The notes: generated by a model from the letters alone, not told the origin. A DNA stretch of 64,000 nt from an uncultured Arthrobacter sp. (GCF_947493765.1 NZ_CANLSZ010000006.1:91817-155816), one strand, 5' to 3'; positions 43,546 through 52,502 are shown, numbered from the stretch's first letter. Program-made: numbers and translations.

Positions 43546-44931
43546 TCAGGCCTCCTTCACTAGTTCTTTTTTCTCCCGGGCAGGTTCGTGGAACCGGGAG
43601 TCGACGGGCTTGACGAGCAGGTTGGCGATGAACCCGATGACCAGGAGGACCACCATGGTCAGGAGCGCCGGCTGGTAGGCACCGGCCGTGAGCTCGCCCG
43701 GCGTTCCCTGGGCGTCGAGGAAGGCGTTGACGATCAGGGGCCCCGCGATGCCCGCCGCGGACCAGGCGGTCAGCAGCCGGCCGTGGATGGCCCCCACCTG
43801 GAAGGTGCCGAACAGGTCGCGCAGGTAGGCCGGTGCGGTGGAGAACCCGCCGCCGTAGAACGAGATGATGATGACGGCCATGGCGACGAACAGGAGGGTG
43901 GTCGAGGATCCGGCGAGGGCCAGCACCACGTACAGCAGCGCTCCGACACCGAGGTAGACCATGTAGATGCGCTTGCGGCCGATGACGTCCGACGCCGTCG
44001 ACCAGAGGAAGCGGCCCGCCATGTTGCCGATGGACAGCAGTCCCACGAAGCCGCCGGCGACCGCCACGGACACCGCGGTGGTGCCGTCGGCGCCCCGGAA
44101 GAAGTCCTGGATCATCGGGGAGGCCTGCTCGAGGATGCCGATCCCTGCCGTCACGTTGCAGAACAATGCGATCCAGACGAGCCAGAACTGGCGGGTCTTG
44201 ATGGCGTTGGAGGCCGAGACGTTGTCCGTGGTGATGAGCTTGCGGGTCTTCAGCTTCGACGAATCGAAGCCCTCGGGCTTCCAGCCCTCGGCCGGGACCT
44301 TGATGGTGAATGCGCCGAACATCATGTAGACGAGGTAGATGGCGGCGAGGGTCAGGAACAACTTGCCGACGGCGTCGCCGCTCGCCACCCAGCCCTCGAC
44401 ACCGGAGTTCGGGTCGTACATGCGCAGCAACTGGGTGGACAGGGGACTCGCGATGAGGGCGCCGCCGCCGAAGCCCATGATCGCCATGCCGGTGGCCAGG
44501 CCCGGGCGGTCCGGGAACCACTTGATGAGCGTGGACACCGGTGAGATGTAGCCGATGCCCAGGCCGATCCCGCCGATGACGCCGTAGCCCAGGTAGACGA
44601 GCCACAGCTGGTTGGTGAAGATGCCGAGGGCGCCCACCAGGAACCCGGAGGTCCAGAACAGGGCCGAGGTGAACATCGCCATGCGTGGACCGTTACGGTC
44701 CACCCAGGTGCCCAGGAAGGCTGCGGACAGTCCCAGCATGACGATCGCGATCGAGAAGATGATGCCGATCTGGGTCAGGCTGGCGTCGAAGTGCGAGGTC
44801 AGTGCTGTCTTGTAGACGCTGGTCGCGTACGCCTGTCCGATGCACAGGTGGACGGCGAGCGCTGCCGGTGGGATGAGCCATCGGTTGAATCCTGGTGGAG
44901 CGATCGTATGGTCGCGGCTGAGCCAACTCAT
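43546..44931 (-). CDS. OFA family MFS transporter (oxalate/formate antiporter-like)
   Basis: A 461-residue, 12-helix MFS carrier. The opening NRWLIPPAALAVHLCIGQAYATSVYKTALT and LGIGYISPVSTLIKWFPDRPGLATGMAIMGFGGGALI are OFA-family signatures, with the RxGLATG loop between helices 4 and 5. The central hydrophilic loop (residues 205-245) is typical. The family exchanges oxalate, formate or other carboxylates; the exact substrate is not clear. The start at 44931 is supported by GAAAGG about eight bases upstream. The next gene in the operon is its putative 34-residue small subunit. Confidence 0.9.
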   Translation of the reverse strand: MSWLSRDHTIAPPGFNRWLIPPAALAVHLCIGQAYATSVYKTALTSHFDASLTQIGIIFSIAIVMLGLSAAFLGTWVDRNGPRMAMFTSALFWTSGFLVGALGIFTNQLWLVYLGYGVIGGIGLGIGYISPVSTLIKWFPDRPGLATGMAIMGFGGGALIASPLSTQLLRMYDPNSGVEGWVASGDAVGKLFLTLAAIYLVYMMFGAFTIKVPAEGWKPEGFDSSKLKTRKLITTDNVSASNAIKTRQFWLVWIALFCNVTAGIGILEQASPMIQDFFRGADGTTAVSVAVAGGFVGLLSIGNMAGRFLWSTASDVIGRKRIYMVYLGVGALLYVVLALAGSSTTLLFVAMAVIIISFYGGGFSTAPAYLRDLFGTFQVGAIHGRLLTAWSAAGIAGPLIVNAFLDAQGTPGELTAGAYQPALLTMVVLLVIGFIANLLVKPVDSRFHEPAREKKELVKEA

Positions 44932-45106
44932 CGATAGCCTTTCTGTGGGCGTGGGTGGCCGCCTGCGGCCATCGGTGATGAGGGTAATTATGCGGTCTGT
45001 CACACATGATCGTGCAAATTCCACCGTCCGCACCCCCGTGGCGCGTCGGCCGGTGCGGTGGTGAAAGGTGCGAGAAGAGGATACACAGCCTGCTTAGGGA
45101 TTCCCC

Positions 45107-45112
45107 TAGACT
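45107..45112 (+). promoter_or_regulatory. likely -10 box of a leaderless promoter (APC permease gene)
   Basis: TAGACT followed by GACGCC and the ATG at 45119. Confidence 0.6.
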
Positions 45113-45118
45113 GACGCC

Positions 45119-46447
45119 ATGGCCTCGACGGAGCATGTCCCCGACACCCGACTGAAGCGCGGCATCTCGGGGCCGCTGCTGTATCTCTTCATTCTCGGCG
45201 ACGTCCTCGGAGCCGGCGTCTACGCACTCGTCGGCGTGATCTCGAAGGAGGTGGGCGGCGCCATCTGGATCCCGCTCATGGTGGCCCTCGCCCTGGCGCT
45301 GCTCACCGCCGGGTCCTACGCGGAACTCGTCACCAAGTACCCGCGAGCCGGCGGCGCCGCGGTCTTCGCGGAGCGGGCGTTCAGGACACCGTTCATCTCG
45401 TTCCTGGTGGGCTTCTGCATGCTCGCCGCGGGGGTGACGAGCGCCGCCGGTCTGGCGCAGGCCTTCGCGGGTGGCTACCTCACCACGTTCATCGACGTCC
45501 CGGTGGTGCCCGCCGCACTGGTGTTCCTGGTGCTGCTCGCCCTGCTGAACATGCGCGGGATCAAGGAATCGGTGCGCAGCAACGTGGTCATGACCGTCAT
45601 CGAGGTCTCCGGGTTGGTCCTGGTGATCGTCGTCGTCGGGATCTTCATCAGTGCCGGCAACGGGGACATCTCGCGTGTCAACGAGTTCCCGCCGGGCGTG
45701 GGCCCCGCCACCGCGGTCCTGTCGGCCTCGCTGATCGCCTACTACTCGTTCGTGGGCTTCGAGGTCTCCGCCAATGTCGCCGAGGAGGTCAAGGACGTCA
45801 GTCGTGTCTACCCGCGGGCGCTCTTCGGTGCTCTCCTGACCGCCGGCATCGTCTACCTGCTGATCGGCCTCGCGTCCTCCGTGGCGCTCCCTCCGGAGGA
45901 GCTCGCCGGGTCCACCTCGCCCCTGCTCGACGTCGTCGCCGCCACGGGAGCGGGGATCCCGAACTGGCTCTTCAGCCTCGTGGCGCTCGTGGCGGTCGCC
46001 AACGGCGCGCTGCTGACCATGATCATGTCCAGCCGCATCACCTTCGGCATGGCAGAACAGGGCCTGTTCCCCTCGGTCTTCGACCGCGTCCTGCCGAACC
46101 GGCGCACCCCGTGGGTGGCCATCGTCGCCACGACCCTGGTCGCCATGGCCCTCACCCTCACCGGCGGGCTCGAATCCCTGGCGCAGACCGTCGTCCTGCT
46201 CCTGTTGTTCGTCTTCCTGAGCACCAACATCGCCGTGATCGTGCTTCGGAAGGACACGGTGGCCCACCGGCACTTCCACATCCCGGTGATCTTCCCCTAC
46301 CTGGCCATCGCGTCCTGCGTCCTGCTGCTGACGCAGCAGACCGGGGAGATCTGGCTCCGTACGGGGATCCTCCTGCTGGTCGGGGGCTCGCTGTTCGGCA
46401 TCCAGCACCTGGTCCGCAGCCGCTCCGGTCAGCCTGCGGATCGGTAG
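45119..46447 (+). CDS. APC family amino-acid permease
   Basis: A 442-residue transporter with 12 hydrophobic segments. The helix 1 signature GDVLGAGVYALVGVIS (the broken substrate-binding helix), EAGGA-like YPRAGGAAVFAERAFRTPF and the helix 6 SLIAYYSFVGFEVSANVAEEVKD are characteristic of APC transporters. Substrates are probably amino acids or amines. It is divergent from the OFA transporter gene with a 187-bp gap and is probably transcribed as a leaderless message. Confidence 0.92.
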   Translation: MASTEHVPDTRLKRGISGPLLYLFILGDVLGAGVYALVGVISKEVGGAIWIPLMVALALALLTAGSYAELVTKYPRAGGAAVFAERAFRTPFISFLVGFCMLAAGVTSAAGLAQAFAGGYLTTFIDVPVVPAALVFLVLLALLNMRGIKESVRSNVVMTVIEVSGLVLVIVVVGIFISAGNGDISRVNEFPPGVGPATAVLSASLIAYYSFVGFEVSANVAEEVKDVSRVYPRALFGALLTAGIVYLLIGLASSVALPPEELAGSTSPLLDVVAATGAGIPNWLFSLVALVAVANGALLTMIMSSRITFGMAEQGLFPSVFDRVLPNRRTPWVAIVATTLVAMALTLTGGLESLAQTVVLLLLFVFLSTNIAVIVLRKDTVAHRHFHIPVIFPYLAIASCVLLLTQQTGEIWLRTGILLLVGGSLFGIQHLVRSRSGQPADR

Positions 46448-46476
46448 CACGCCCTCGGCAGACCCGCCCTGCGCGC

Positions 46477-47019
46477 CTACCAGCCGTGCGGTGCGGGCTT
46501 CCGGGTGCTCGGCAGGGCGTTGTTGAGCCGCCACTCGTGGATCCAGGCGGGGAGCACCAGATCCTCCGGTGGCGCACCGAAGGCCGCGATGATCTCCTCG
46601 TTGCTGACCGGGCGGGTCGGCGAGACCAGACGCGTGGCGATGAATGCCCGCGCGTAGATCTCCCCGTCCACCACGGTGCGCTGCTCGAAGTAGATGGCGC
46701 GCTCGTCGAGACCGATGATGCGCGTCTCGATCGTGTAGTGCAGGCCCAGCGTGAGCGACTTGCGGAAGCTGATCGTCTCCCCCGCCGCCACCGGGTTCCA
46801 CCCCCGACGGCGCATGGTCCGCCACACTCCGCTGCGCACCATCAGGTCGAATCGGCCGAGGTCGAACACCGAGAAGTACATGCCGTTGTTCATGTGCATC
46901 GCGATGTCGATGTCGGTCGGCAGGACCCGCATCCGCACGCTGCCCGACGCCCAGATACTCAGGGCCGAGCGCCGGCGGGAGGTCACGAGCAGCAGCAGGG
47001 TGCGGAGGATCAGGTGCAT
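46477..47019 (-). CDS. acyl-CoA thioesterase (hotdog fold, THEM6-like)
   Basis: A 180-residue hotdog-fold protein. The fold's central helix region VLPTDIDIAMHMNNGMYFSVFDLGRFDLM carries the Asn-Asn/Met-Asn motif characteristic of DUF1857/THEM6-type thioesterases, followed by ISFRKSLTLGLHYTIETRIIGLDERAIYFEQRTVV. It probably hydrolyses acyl thioesters in the cytosol. The start at 47019 gives the usual length; a TAATGT hexamer seven bases upstream may be a -10 box. It converges with the APC permease gene. Confidence 0.85.
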   Translation of the reverse strand: MHLILRTLLLLVTSRRRSALSIWASGSVRMRVLPTDIDIAMHMNNGMYFSVFDLGRFDLMVRSGVWRTMRRRGWNPVAAGETISFRKSLTLGLHYTIETRIIGLDERAIYFEQRTVVDGEIYARAFIATRLVSPTRPVSNEEIIAAFGAPPEDLVLPAWIHEWRLNNALPSTRKPAPHGW

Positions 47020-47068
47020 GCCGGTCACATTACCCGCCGGTAACATCGTCGGGTCCGAGGTGCGCGCC

Positions 47069-47074
47069 TACACT
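47069..47074 (+). promoter_or_regulatory. likely -10 box of a leaderless promoter (mycothiol-type enzyme gene)
   Basis: TACACT followed by CGAGGA and the ATG at 47081. Confidence 0.5.
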
Positions 47075-47080
47075 CGAGGA

Positions 47081-47818
47081 ATGAGCCGACCCTCTCCCCA
47101 CGCCCTGTCCTTCGACCGGTACCGGGAGCTCCTCGACCGGGAATACCTCGCCCTCTCCGCCCTCGTCCAGCCCACCCTCGACCGGCCGGTGCCCGCCTGC
47201 CCCGGCTGGAACGGTGAGGACCTCGTCCGGCACACCGCGATCGTGTTCCTGCACAAGGCCGAGACCATCAGGACGGGAGAGAAGCCCAGCCACGGCTGGC
47301 CGCCGCTGAGCGTCGGGAGCCTCCCTCCGCAGGCCCTCCTCGAACACTGCCATGACCGCCTGATCGAGCAGTTCGACGCCCACGAGCCCACGGACCCGGC
47401 GCAGAGCTGGGTGCCGGAGGACCAGACCGTGGGCTTCTGGATCCGGCGCCTCACCCATGAGACGGTGATCCACCGCTTCGACCTCGAGGACGCGGCTCCG
47501 GGGACCACCACGCCCCTGGACCCTGAGCTCGCGGTGGACGGCGTCGACGAGGTGCTGTTCGTCATGCTCGCGCGGGGCAAGCCGGACCCGGATGCGTCGG
47601 GCGGAACCATCAGGCTCGAGGTGGGACCGCACTCCTGGGACATCCGGCTCGATCCCCAGCGCGCCGTCGTCGAGCGCGACGTCCCCGCCGTCGGGCTGCC
47701 GACCCTGCGCGCGGACGCCGAGCAGATGCTCCTGTGGCTGTGGGGGCGGGCGCCGCGGCCCTTGGATGCGCCGCCGACCGCCGTCGAACTGCGGACGCGG
47801 CTGGCGCGATTGCTCTGA
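47081..47818 (+). CDS. maleylpyruvate isomerase family mycothiol-dependent enzyme
   Basis: A 245-residue DinB-fold protein. The N-terminal helix bundle (RYRELLDREYLALSALVQPTLDRPVPACPGWNGEDLVRHTAIVFLHKAE) has the CPGWNG/H motif that binds the metal and mycothiol in the maleylpyruvate isomerase family, and RRLTHETVIHRFDLEDA supplies the second metal ligands (HExxxHR). The C-terminal domain is the family's SCP-like region. Members use mycothiol as cofactor for isomerisation or thiol transfer; the substrate is unknown. Confidence 0.9.
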   Translation: MSRPSPHALSFDRYRELLDREYLALSALVQPTLDRPVPACPGWNGEDLVRHTAIVFLHKAETIRTGEKPSHGWPPLSVGSLPPQALLEHCHDRLIEQFDAHEPTDPAQSWVPEDQTVGFWIRRLTHETVIHRFDLEDAAPGTTTPLDPELAVDGVDEVLFVMLARGKPDPDASGGTIRLEVGPHSWDIRLDPQRAVVERDVPAVGLPTLRADAEQMLLWLWGRAPRPLDAPPTAVELRTRLARLL

Positions 47819-47883
47819 CCGGAATAATTGCCCTGGGCCAATAGTTCGCTCGAGAAGGCAACGATCAGCACCAGGAGCAGTCA

Positions 47884-48885
47884 ATGACCAGCAGTACCCA
47901 GATCCAGCTCACCACGCGCCCCGTCGGCACACCGACCAGCGAGAACTTCTCGACCGTCTCGGTCGACCTGCCCGCCCTCGGCCCGGACGAGGTGCGCGTA
48001 CGCAACGAGTTCGTGTCCGTTGACCCCTACATGCGCGGACGCATGAACGACACGAAGTCCTACGTCCCGCCGTTCGGCCTGGACGAGACCATGACGGGCG
48101 GCGCGGTGGGCCGGGTGGTGGAGTCGACGTCGGACACCCTTCCCGTGGGGACCGCCGTGCTCCACGGCTACGGGTGGCGCGACGTGGCCCAGGCACCGGC
48201 TGCACAGTTCTCGGCCCTGCCGGAGACCGGTCTGCCCCTGTCCGTCTTCCTCGGTGCGGCCGGCATGACCGGTCTGACCGCCTACGTGGGGCTCAAGCGC
48301 ATCGCGGGTCTCGCCGAGGGCGAGAGCGTGTTCATCTCGGGCGCCGCAGGAGCCGTGGGCTCGATCGCCGGGCAGGTGGCGCGGAAGCTCGGGGCGTCGC
48401 GCGTCATCGGCTCCGCAGGATCGGCCGGGAAGGTCGCGGTCCTCCGGGAGAAGTACGGGTACGACGACGCCTTCAACTACAAGGACGCGCCCGTCAGGGA
48501 ACAGCTCAGGGGACTCACGCCCGACGGGATCGACGTGTACTTCGACAACGTGGGCGGGGATCATCTCGAGGCCGCACTCGACCGGCTGAACACCGGCGGG
48601 CGCGTGGCCCTGTGCGGGGCGATCTCCCAGTACAACGACACCGAGCGTTCCCCCGGTCCGGACAATCTCTCGAATCTCGTGACGCGGTCACTCCGGCTCG
48701 AGGGCTTCACCGTGGGGCAGCACCAGGACCTGCAGGCCGAGTTCGCCGAGAAGATGACCGGCTGGCTCCACGACGGCAGCGTCGTCTTCGACGAGACCGT
48801 GGTGGACGGGATCGGCAACACGGTCGATGCCTTCCTCGACATGATGAACGGCGCCAACACGGGCAAGATGCTCGTGCGCATCTGA
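47884..48885 (+). CDS. NADP-dependent oxidoreductase (MDR/LTB4DH-like)
   Basis: A 333-residue medium-chain reductase without zinc ligands. VDPYMRGRMND is the LTB4DH/curA-type signature, and the cofactor motif SGAAGAVGSIAGQVARKLGASRVIGSAGS is near residue 150. YFDNVGGDHLEAALDRLN and ALCGAISQYN are also typical. It probably reduces alpha,beta-unsaturated carbonyls with NADPH. A near-palindrome (47828-47841) lies in the upstream gap; the TauE gene follows after 13 bases. Confidence 0.92.
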   Translation: MTSSTQIQLTTRPVGTPTSENFSTVSVDLPALGPDEVRVRNEFVSVDPYMRGRMNDTKSYVPPFGLDETMTGGAVGRVVESTSDTLPVGTAVLHGYGWRDVAQAPAAQFSALPETGLPLSVFLGAAGMTGLTAYVGLKRIAGLAEGESVFISGAAGAVGSIAGQVARKLGASRVIGSAGSAGKVAVLREKYGYDDAFNYKDAPVREQLRGLTPDGIDVYFDNVGGDHLEAALDRLNTGGRVALCGAISQYNDTERSPGPDNLSNLVTRSLRLEGFTVGQHQDLQAEFAEKMTGWLHDGSVVFDETVVDGIGNTVDAFLDMMNGANTGKMLVRI

Positions 48886-48898
48886 TCACCCGGTTCCT

Positions 48899-49684
48899 GT
48901 GACTCCGGTGCTCGAAGTTCTCGTGATCCTCGCCGCAGCCTTCTGGGCGGGCATGATCAACGTGGTGGTGGGCTCCGGCACACTGGTGACCTTTCCCACC
49001 CTGCTGCTCTTCGGCTATCCACCGATCGTCGCGAACATCTCCAACAGCATCGGGATCGTGGGTGGTGGGCTCTCCGGATCCTGGGGTTATCGTCGCGAGA
49101 TCGCGGCGAACAAGCGACTCCTGCTCAGGCTCCTTCCCCTCTCGGTCCTCGGCGGTCTCGCCGGTGCCCTGCTGCTGCTGGTGCTGCCCCCGGAAGCCTT
49201 CCAGGCCATCGTGCCCGCGCTCATCGTCCTGGGCCTGGTCATGGTGGCGGTGGCGCCCCGGGTCCAGCGGGCGGCGGCAGCGAAGGCGGGTGAGGCGGCG
49301 CCCGATGCGGCGCCCTCCCGGCGTCGGGCCCTGCTGCTGCTCGCGGGTATCGGCCTGCTCGGTGTCTACGGCGGGTACTTCGGCGCCGCGCAGGGCATCC
49401 TGATCGTGGGTCTGATGAGCCTGGTCACGATGGAGAGCCTGCAGCGGATCAATGCCATCAAGAATGTGCTGACCACGGTGGTCAACGGCGTCGCCGCGCT
49501 CACCTTCGTCGTCGCCGCGCCCGGGTCCATCGACTGGACGGTGGTGCTGCTCATCGCCGTCGGCGCGACCCTGGGCGGGCTCGTCGGGGCGCGGGTGGGC
49601 CGCCGGCTCTCGCCCCTCACGCTGCGGATCACCATCCTCGTGATCGGCACCCTCGCCCTCGTCCGCATCGTCTTCTTCGGCTGA
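48899..49684 (+). CDS. TauE/SafE family sulfite/anion exporter
   Basis: A 261-residue membrane protein with seven to eight hydrophobic segments. The two TauE motifs are visible: GMINVVVGSGTLVTFPTLLLFGYPPIVANISNSIG near the N-terminus and GGYFGAAQGILIVGLMSLVTMESLQRINAIKNVLTTVVNGVAALTFVVAA in the second half, an inverted repeat topology. Such proteins export sulfite, sulfoacetate or other anions. The GTG start is 13 bases after the oxidoreductase stop and the genes are probably co-transcribed. Confidence 0.9.
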   Translation: MTPVLEVLVILAAAFWAGMINVVVGSGTLVTFPTLLLFGYPPIVANISNSIGIVGGGLSGSWGYRREIAANKRLLLRLLPLSVLGGLAGALLLLVLPPEAFQAIVPALIVLGLVMVAVAPRVQRAAAAKAGEAAPDAAPSRRRALLLLAGIGLLGVYGGYFGAAQGILIVGLMSLVTMESLQRINAIKNVLTTVVNGVAALTFVVAAPGSIDWTVVLLIAVGATLGGLVGARVGRRLSPLTLRITILVIGTLALVRIVFFG

Positions 49685-49696
49685 GCGACCAGCACC

Positions 49697-50359
49697 TCAC
49701 GGCCAGAGCAGCTCCCTGCGCCACCCCGCACCGAACCGGGTGTACAGCAGTCGCGTGTGCAGTCTCTGCTGGTCGGCCTGCCAGAACTCCACCGCCTCCG
49801 GGGCCACCGTGAAGACGGTCCAGGTGGTCGACGCGATGCCGTCCGCCGCTTCGAGCCGCTGCACCTGCTCCTCGACGGCGGTATCGAGCACCCGGCGGCT
49901 GTCCATCACTTCGCTCTGCCCGCCGGCGAGCACGAGGGCACGGGCCACGGGGTGGCGCCGCTGGAAATCGGCGTCGTTCTCCTCGGTGGTGCCGATCGAC
50001 ACCGCACCCCGGATGCGCACCTGCCGCCCGGCCGCCGGCCAGAAGAACGTCAGCGCGGCGGCCGGATTCGCCGTCAGCTGGCGTCCCTTGGGACTGTCGC
50101 TGCTCGAGGCGACCTGCCATCCGGCCGGGGTGAGGTCCTTCAGGATCACCACGCGGGCGTCCGGCGTGCCGTCGTCGCCCACCGTGGACAGCGTGACGGC
50201 ATGGGGCGCCGCGACGTCGTCCGCCACCGCCTGCCTCAGCCACGCGAAGAACAGCTCGATCGGCGACTCCGGTGCCGCCCCCGGATCGAAGAACGGCATC
50301 TCGTCCGGGAAGACCGGAACACCTCGGACGACGTCGCGGATCAGCTCTGGCTCGCTCAT
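49697..50359 (-). CDS. pdxH: pyridoxamine 5'-phosphate oxidase
   Basis: A 220-residue FMN enzyme of the PNPOx family. RVVILKDLTPAGWQVASSSDSPKGRQLTANPAAALTFFWP with RQVRIRGAV is the FMN-binding core, and the C-terminal RLHTRLLYTRFGAGWRRELLWP is the family ending (usually RLxP). It oxidises pyridoxine or pyridoxamine 5'-phosphate to PLP; a few family members act on other substrates. TAGGCT ends six bases before the ATG, suggesting a leaderless message. Confidence 0.85.
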   Translation of the reverse strand: MSEPELIRDVVRGVPVFPDEMPFFDPGAAPESPIELFFAWLRQAVADDVAAPHAVTLSTVGDDGTPDARVVILKDLTPAGWQVASSSDSPKGRQLTANPAAALTFFWPAAGRQVRIRGAVSIGTTEENDADFQRRHPVARALVLAGGQSEVMDSRRVLDTAVEEQVQRLEAADGIASTTWTVFTVAPEAVEFWQADQQRLHTRLLYTRFGAGWRRELLWP

Positions 50360-50365
50360 GGCGTC

Positions 50366-50371
50366 AGCCTA
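50366..50371 (-). promoter_or_regulatory. likely -10 box of a leaderless promoter (pdxH)
   Basis: In the gene direction TAGGCT is followed by GACGCC and the ATG at 50359. Confidence 0.6.
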
Positions 50372-50442
50372 ACCCGCGACGCCGTCCCGTGGGCCGGCCT
50401 TCCGCGCACCGCCGACGGGCCGCCCGGACGCCCGGATCGGCA

Positions 50443-50448
50443 TAGGCT
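50443..50448 (+). promoter_or_regulatory. likely -10 box of a leaderless promoter (PAP2 pseudogene)
   Basis: TAGGCT followed by CGGTTC and the ATG at 50455. It remains intact although the downstream gene is broken. Confidence 0.5.
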
Positions 50449-50454
50449 CGGTTC

Positions 50455-51044
50455 ATGCCGGCACACCAGGACCAGTACGTAGGGACCCGGGACCTCACGT
50501 GGTGGCGGACATCCGTGGGGCGCCTCCTCGTCCGCAGTCTCGCGCCCCTCGTCCGGTGGATCGGCCCGCATGCCGCGCTGCTGCTCATCGTCGGGATCGG
50601 GGGTGGGATCGCGGCGGCGCTCACGGCGGCGTCGGCCGAGGTGTACGAGGCGGTGGTGGAGTCCGACGGCGTCGCAGCCCTGGACCGGCCCGTCCTGGAA
50701 CTCGCGGTGTCGCTGCGGCAGGACTGGTTCAGCGCCTTCATGACGGGATACACCACCATCGGCGGGCCGATCGGCATGCCCGTCCTCGCGCTCGGGATCA
50801 TGGTGCTGCTCGCGGTCCGACGCCGCTCCTGGACAGACGCACGCGGGTGCTGATCGTGGCGCTGGCCCTGGTCTTCGCGGTCACGATGGGGCTGAGCCGC
50901 GTGTATCTCGGGCACCACTGGCTCACCGACGTCCTGGTGGCGTGGACGATCGGGATTGCCTGGCTCGCCGTCGTCATCACCGCACACCGGCTGTTCCTCA
51001 CCTTCCGGCTCCTCGGGGCGACGCCGGAGGACCACACCGCCTGA
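50455..51044 (+). pseudogene. PAP2-family phosphatase, broken by internal deletion and frameshift
   Basis: The first frame reads from ATG 50455 through LLLIVGIGGGIAAALTAASAEVYEAVVE and a PAP2-like first helix pair, then ends at 50853 just after AVRRRSWTDARGC. A second frame continues directly with RTRVLIVALALVFAVTMGLSRVYLGHHWLTDVLVAW to 51044, which is PAP2 motif C3 (SRxxxxxHxxxD). Motifs C1 (KxxxxxxRP) and C2 (PSGH) are absent in all frames. About 65-75 residues are missing at the junction near 50825-50840. The gene cannot make an active phosphatase. Confidence 0.85.
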
Positions 51045-51055
51045 CCGCCCGCGCA

Positions 51056-52363
51056 TCAGGACCCGGGGGCAGTCCCGTCCTCGGCGCCGGCGAAGCCGCC
51101 GTCCCCGCCGATGGGGAGGATGTAGACCGTGGCGTTCTGGCTCGCCACCACGAGCGTGGTGCCGTCCACGATCACCGGTCCCGCCGGGGCGAGGACGCCG
51201 TCGAGCTCCACCCTGCCCTGGATCTCGCCCGTCCGCGGATCCAGCGCGAACACGGCTCCCTTCACGGTGCCGAAGTACACGGACCGACCGTTCGTGGCGG
51301 GTGCGCCCTTCACGGCCCCGGTGGGTGCATGCCAGAGCTGTTCGCCGGACTGCAGATCGTACGCGTAGGACTCCTTGGTGGTGGGGCTCCCCACGAACAC
51401 CGTGCCCTCGTCGATCATCGGGGCACCGGAGCGGTTGTTGGAGCTCACGGGGCCGCTCCCGAGATCGTGGCGCCAGACGACCTCGCCGGTCACGGCATCC
51501 AGTGCCAGGAGTTCGTGCGTCTCCCCCACGATCTCGTCCGCGTCGTCCCTGACGGCGTGCATCAGCGTGGTGACCACCAGTCCGTCGGCGACGGCCGGCG
51601 GGACGTCGTCGAGCCCGGCGGTGGCCGCCGGGAGCTCCGTACGCCACGCGAAGTCCTTCGCCTCGGTGTCGTACGCATAGACACGGCTGGGCGTGGTGCT
51701 CCCGCCGCCGAAGTAGAGCACGCCGTCGGCGGCCGCGGGAGAGGACATGCTCACCCAGTTGGGCAGCGACTCCACCCTGCGTTCCTCACCGGTGTCCGGG
51801 TCCAGCTCGTAGAGATGCTTGTCCCCGGTGACGGCGTAGAGGGAGCCACCGACCAGCGCCGGGGTCGGCATCACGGCACCCTCGGTGTCGTAGCGCCACA
51901 GCGGCTTGCCCGTCGCGGCGTCCAGGCTCAGCAGACCGCTCTCGCCGAGTCCGCGCACCCGATTGTCGCCCGGCTCCCACTCCGGCTCGAGCCGGTTGCC
52001 GAAGCCCACGTAGATCCGCCCGTCCTGGTAGATCATCTCCGAGTGCACCCAGTTGGGGGCCTTCTGCTGCCAGACCAGCGCGCCGGTGACCAGGTCGAAA
52101 GCCTGCAGCTCACCCGAGTCGTGGTTGCCCACGAACATCTTCCCCGCGGCGATCACCGGCGTTGACCGGACCTCGTTGGCGGTGGCGATGGCACCTGTAC
52201 GGATCTCCGTCAGGCCGCTCGTCACCTCCGCGTTGTTCGTCGCGGCGCTGCGGTACTGGGTCCACTCCGAGGACTCGACCACCCGTGGGGTGTCGAGGAC
52301 GAGTCCGAGCGCGACGATCCCGAGAAGCGCGGCAGCGGCGGCGACCAACCGGATGAATGTCAT
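51056..52363 (-). CDS. secreted/anchored PQQ-like beta-propeller protein
   Basis: A 435-residue protein with an N-terminal signal anchor (RLVAAAAALLGIVALGLVL). The rest is a series of PQQ/BamB-like beta-propeller repeats: GELQAFDLVTGALVWQ, GLLSLDAATGKPLWRYD, KHLYELDPDTGEE, HELLALDAVTGEVVWRHD, SYAYDLQSGEQLWHAP and GAVFALDPRTGEIQGRV. The quinone-binding residues of true PQQ dehydrogenases are not evident, so it is probably a binding or scaffolding propeller outside the membrane. The start at 52363 follows TATATT at six bases; a longer frame overlaps the next gene. Confidence 0.85.
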   Translation of the reverse strand: MTFIRLVAAAAALLGIVALGLVLDTPRVVESSEWTQYRSAATNNAEVTSGLTEIRTGAIATANEVRSTPVIAAGKMFVGNHDSGELQAFDLVTGALVWQQKAPNWVHSEMIYQDGRIYVGFGNRLEPEWEPGDNRVRGLGESGLLSLDAATGKPLWRYDTEGAVMPTPALVGGSLYAVTGDKHLYELDPDTGEERRVESLPNWVSMSSPAAADGVLYFGGGSTTPSRVYAYDTEAKDFAWRTELPAATAGLDDVPPAVADGLVVTTLMHAVRDDADEIVGETHELLALDAVTGEVVWRHDLGSGPVSSNNRSGAPMIDEGTVFVGSPTTKESYAYDLQSGEQLWHAPTGAVKGAPATNGRSVYFGTVKGAVFALDPRTGEIQGRVELDGVLAPAGPVIVDGTTLVVASQNATVYILPIGGDGGFAGAEDGTAPGS

Positions 52364-52369
52364 CTCTGG

Positions 52370-52375
52370 AATATA
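52370..52375 (-). promoter_or_regulatory. likely -10 box of a leaderless promoter (beta-propeller gene)
   Basis: In the gene direction TATATT is followed by CCAGAG and the ATG at 52363. This is the closest to the TATAAT consensus in the group. Confidence 0.6.
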
Positions 52376-52502
52376 CCCGCCCCGGGACGCATCGCTCCAG
52401 GGTCGGAGTGCCCGGATGCGCGGGAGGACGGGACGCGGCATGATGAGGTACACGAGCAGGCGCCGTGGTACACCCCGAGAGCAGTCGAGCAGGAGGACCC
52501 CC

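Noticed and set aside
44612..45064. Several short open frames in the region divergent between the two transporters
   Set aside because: They overlap the OFA transporter gene or its promoter and show no coding character.
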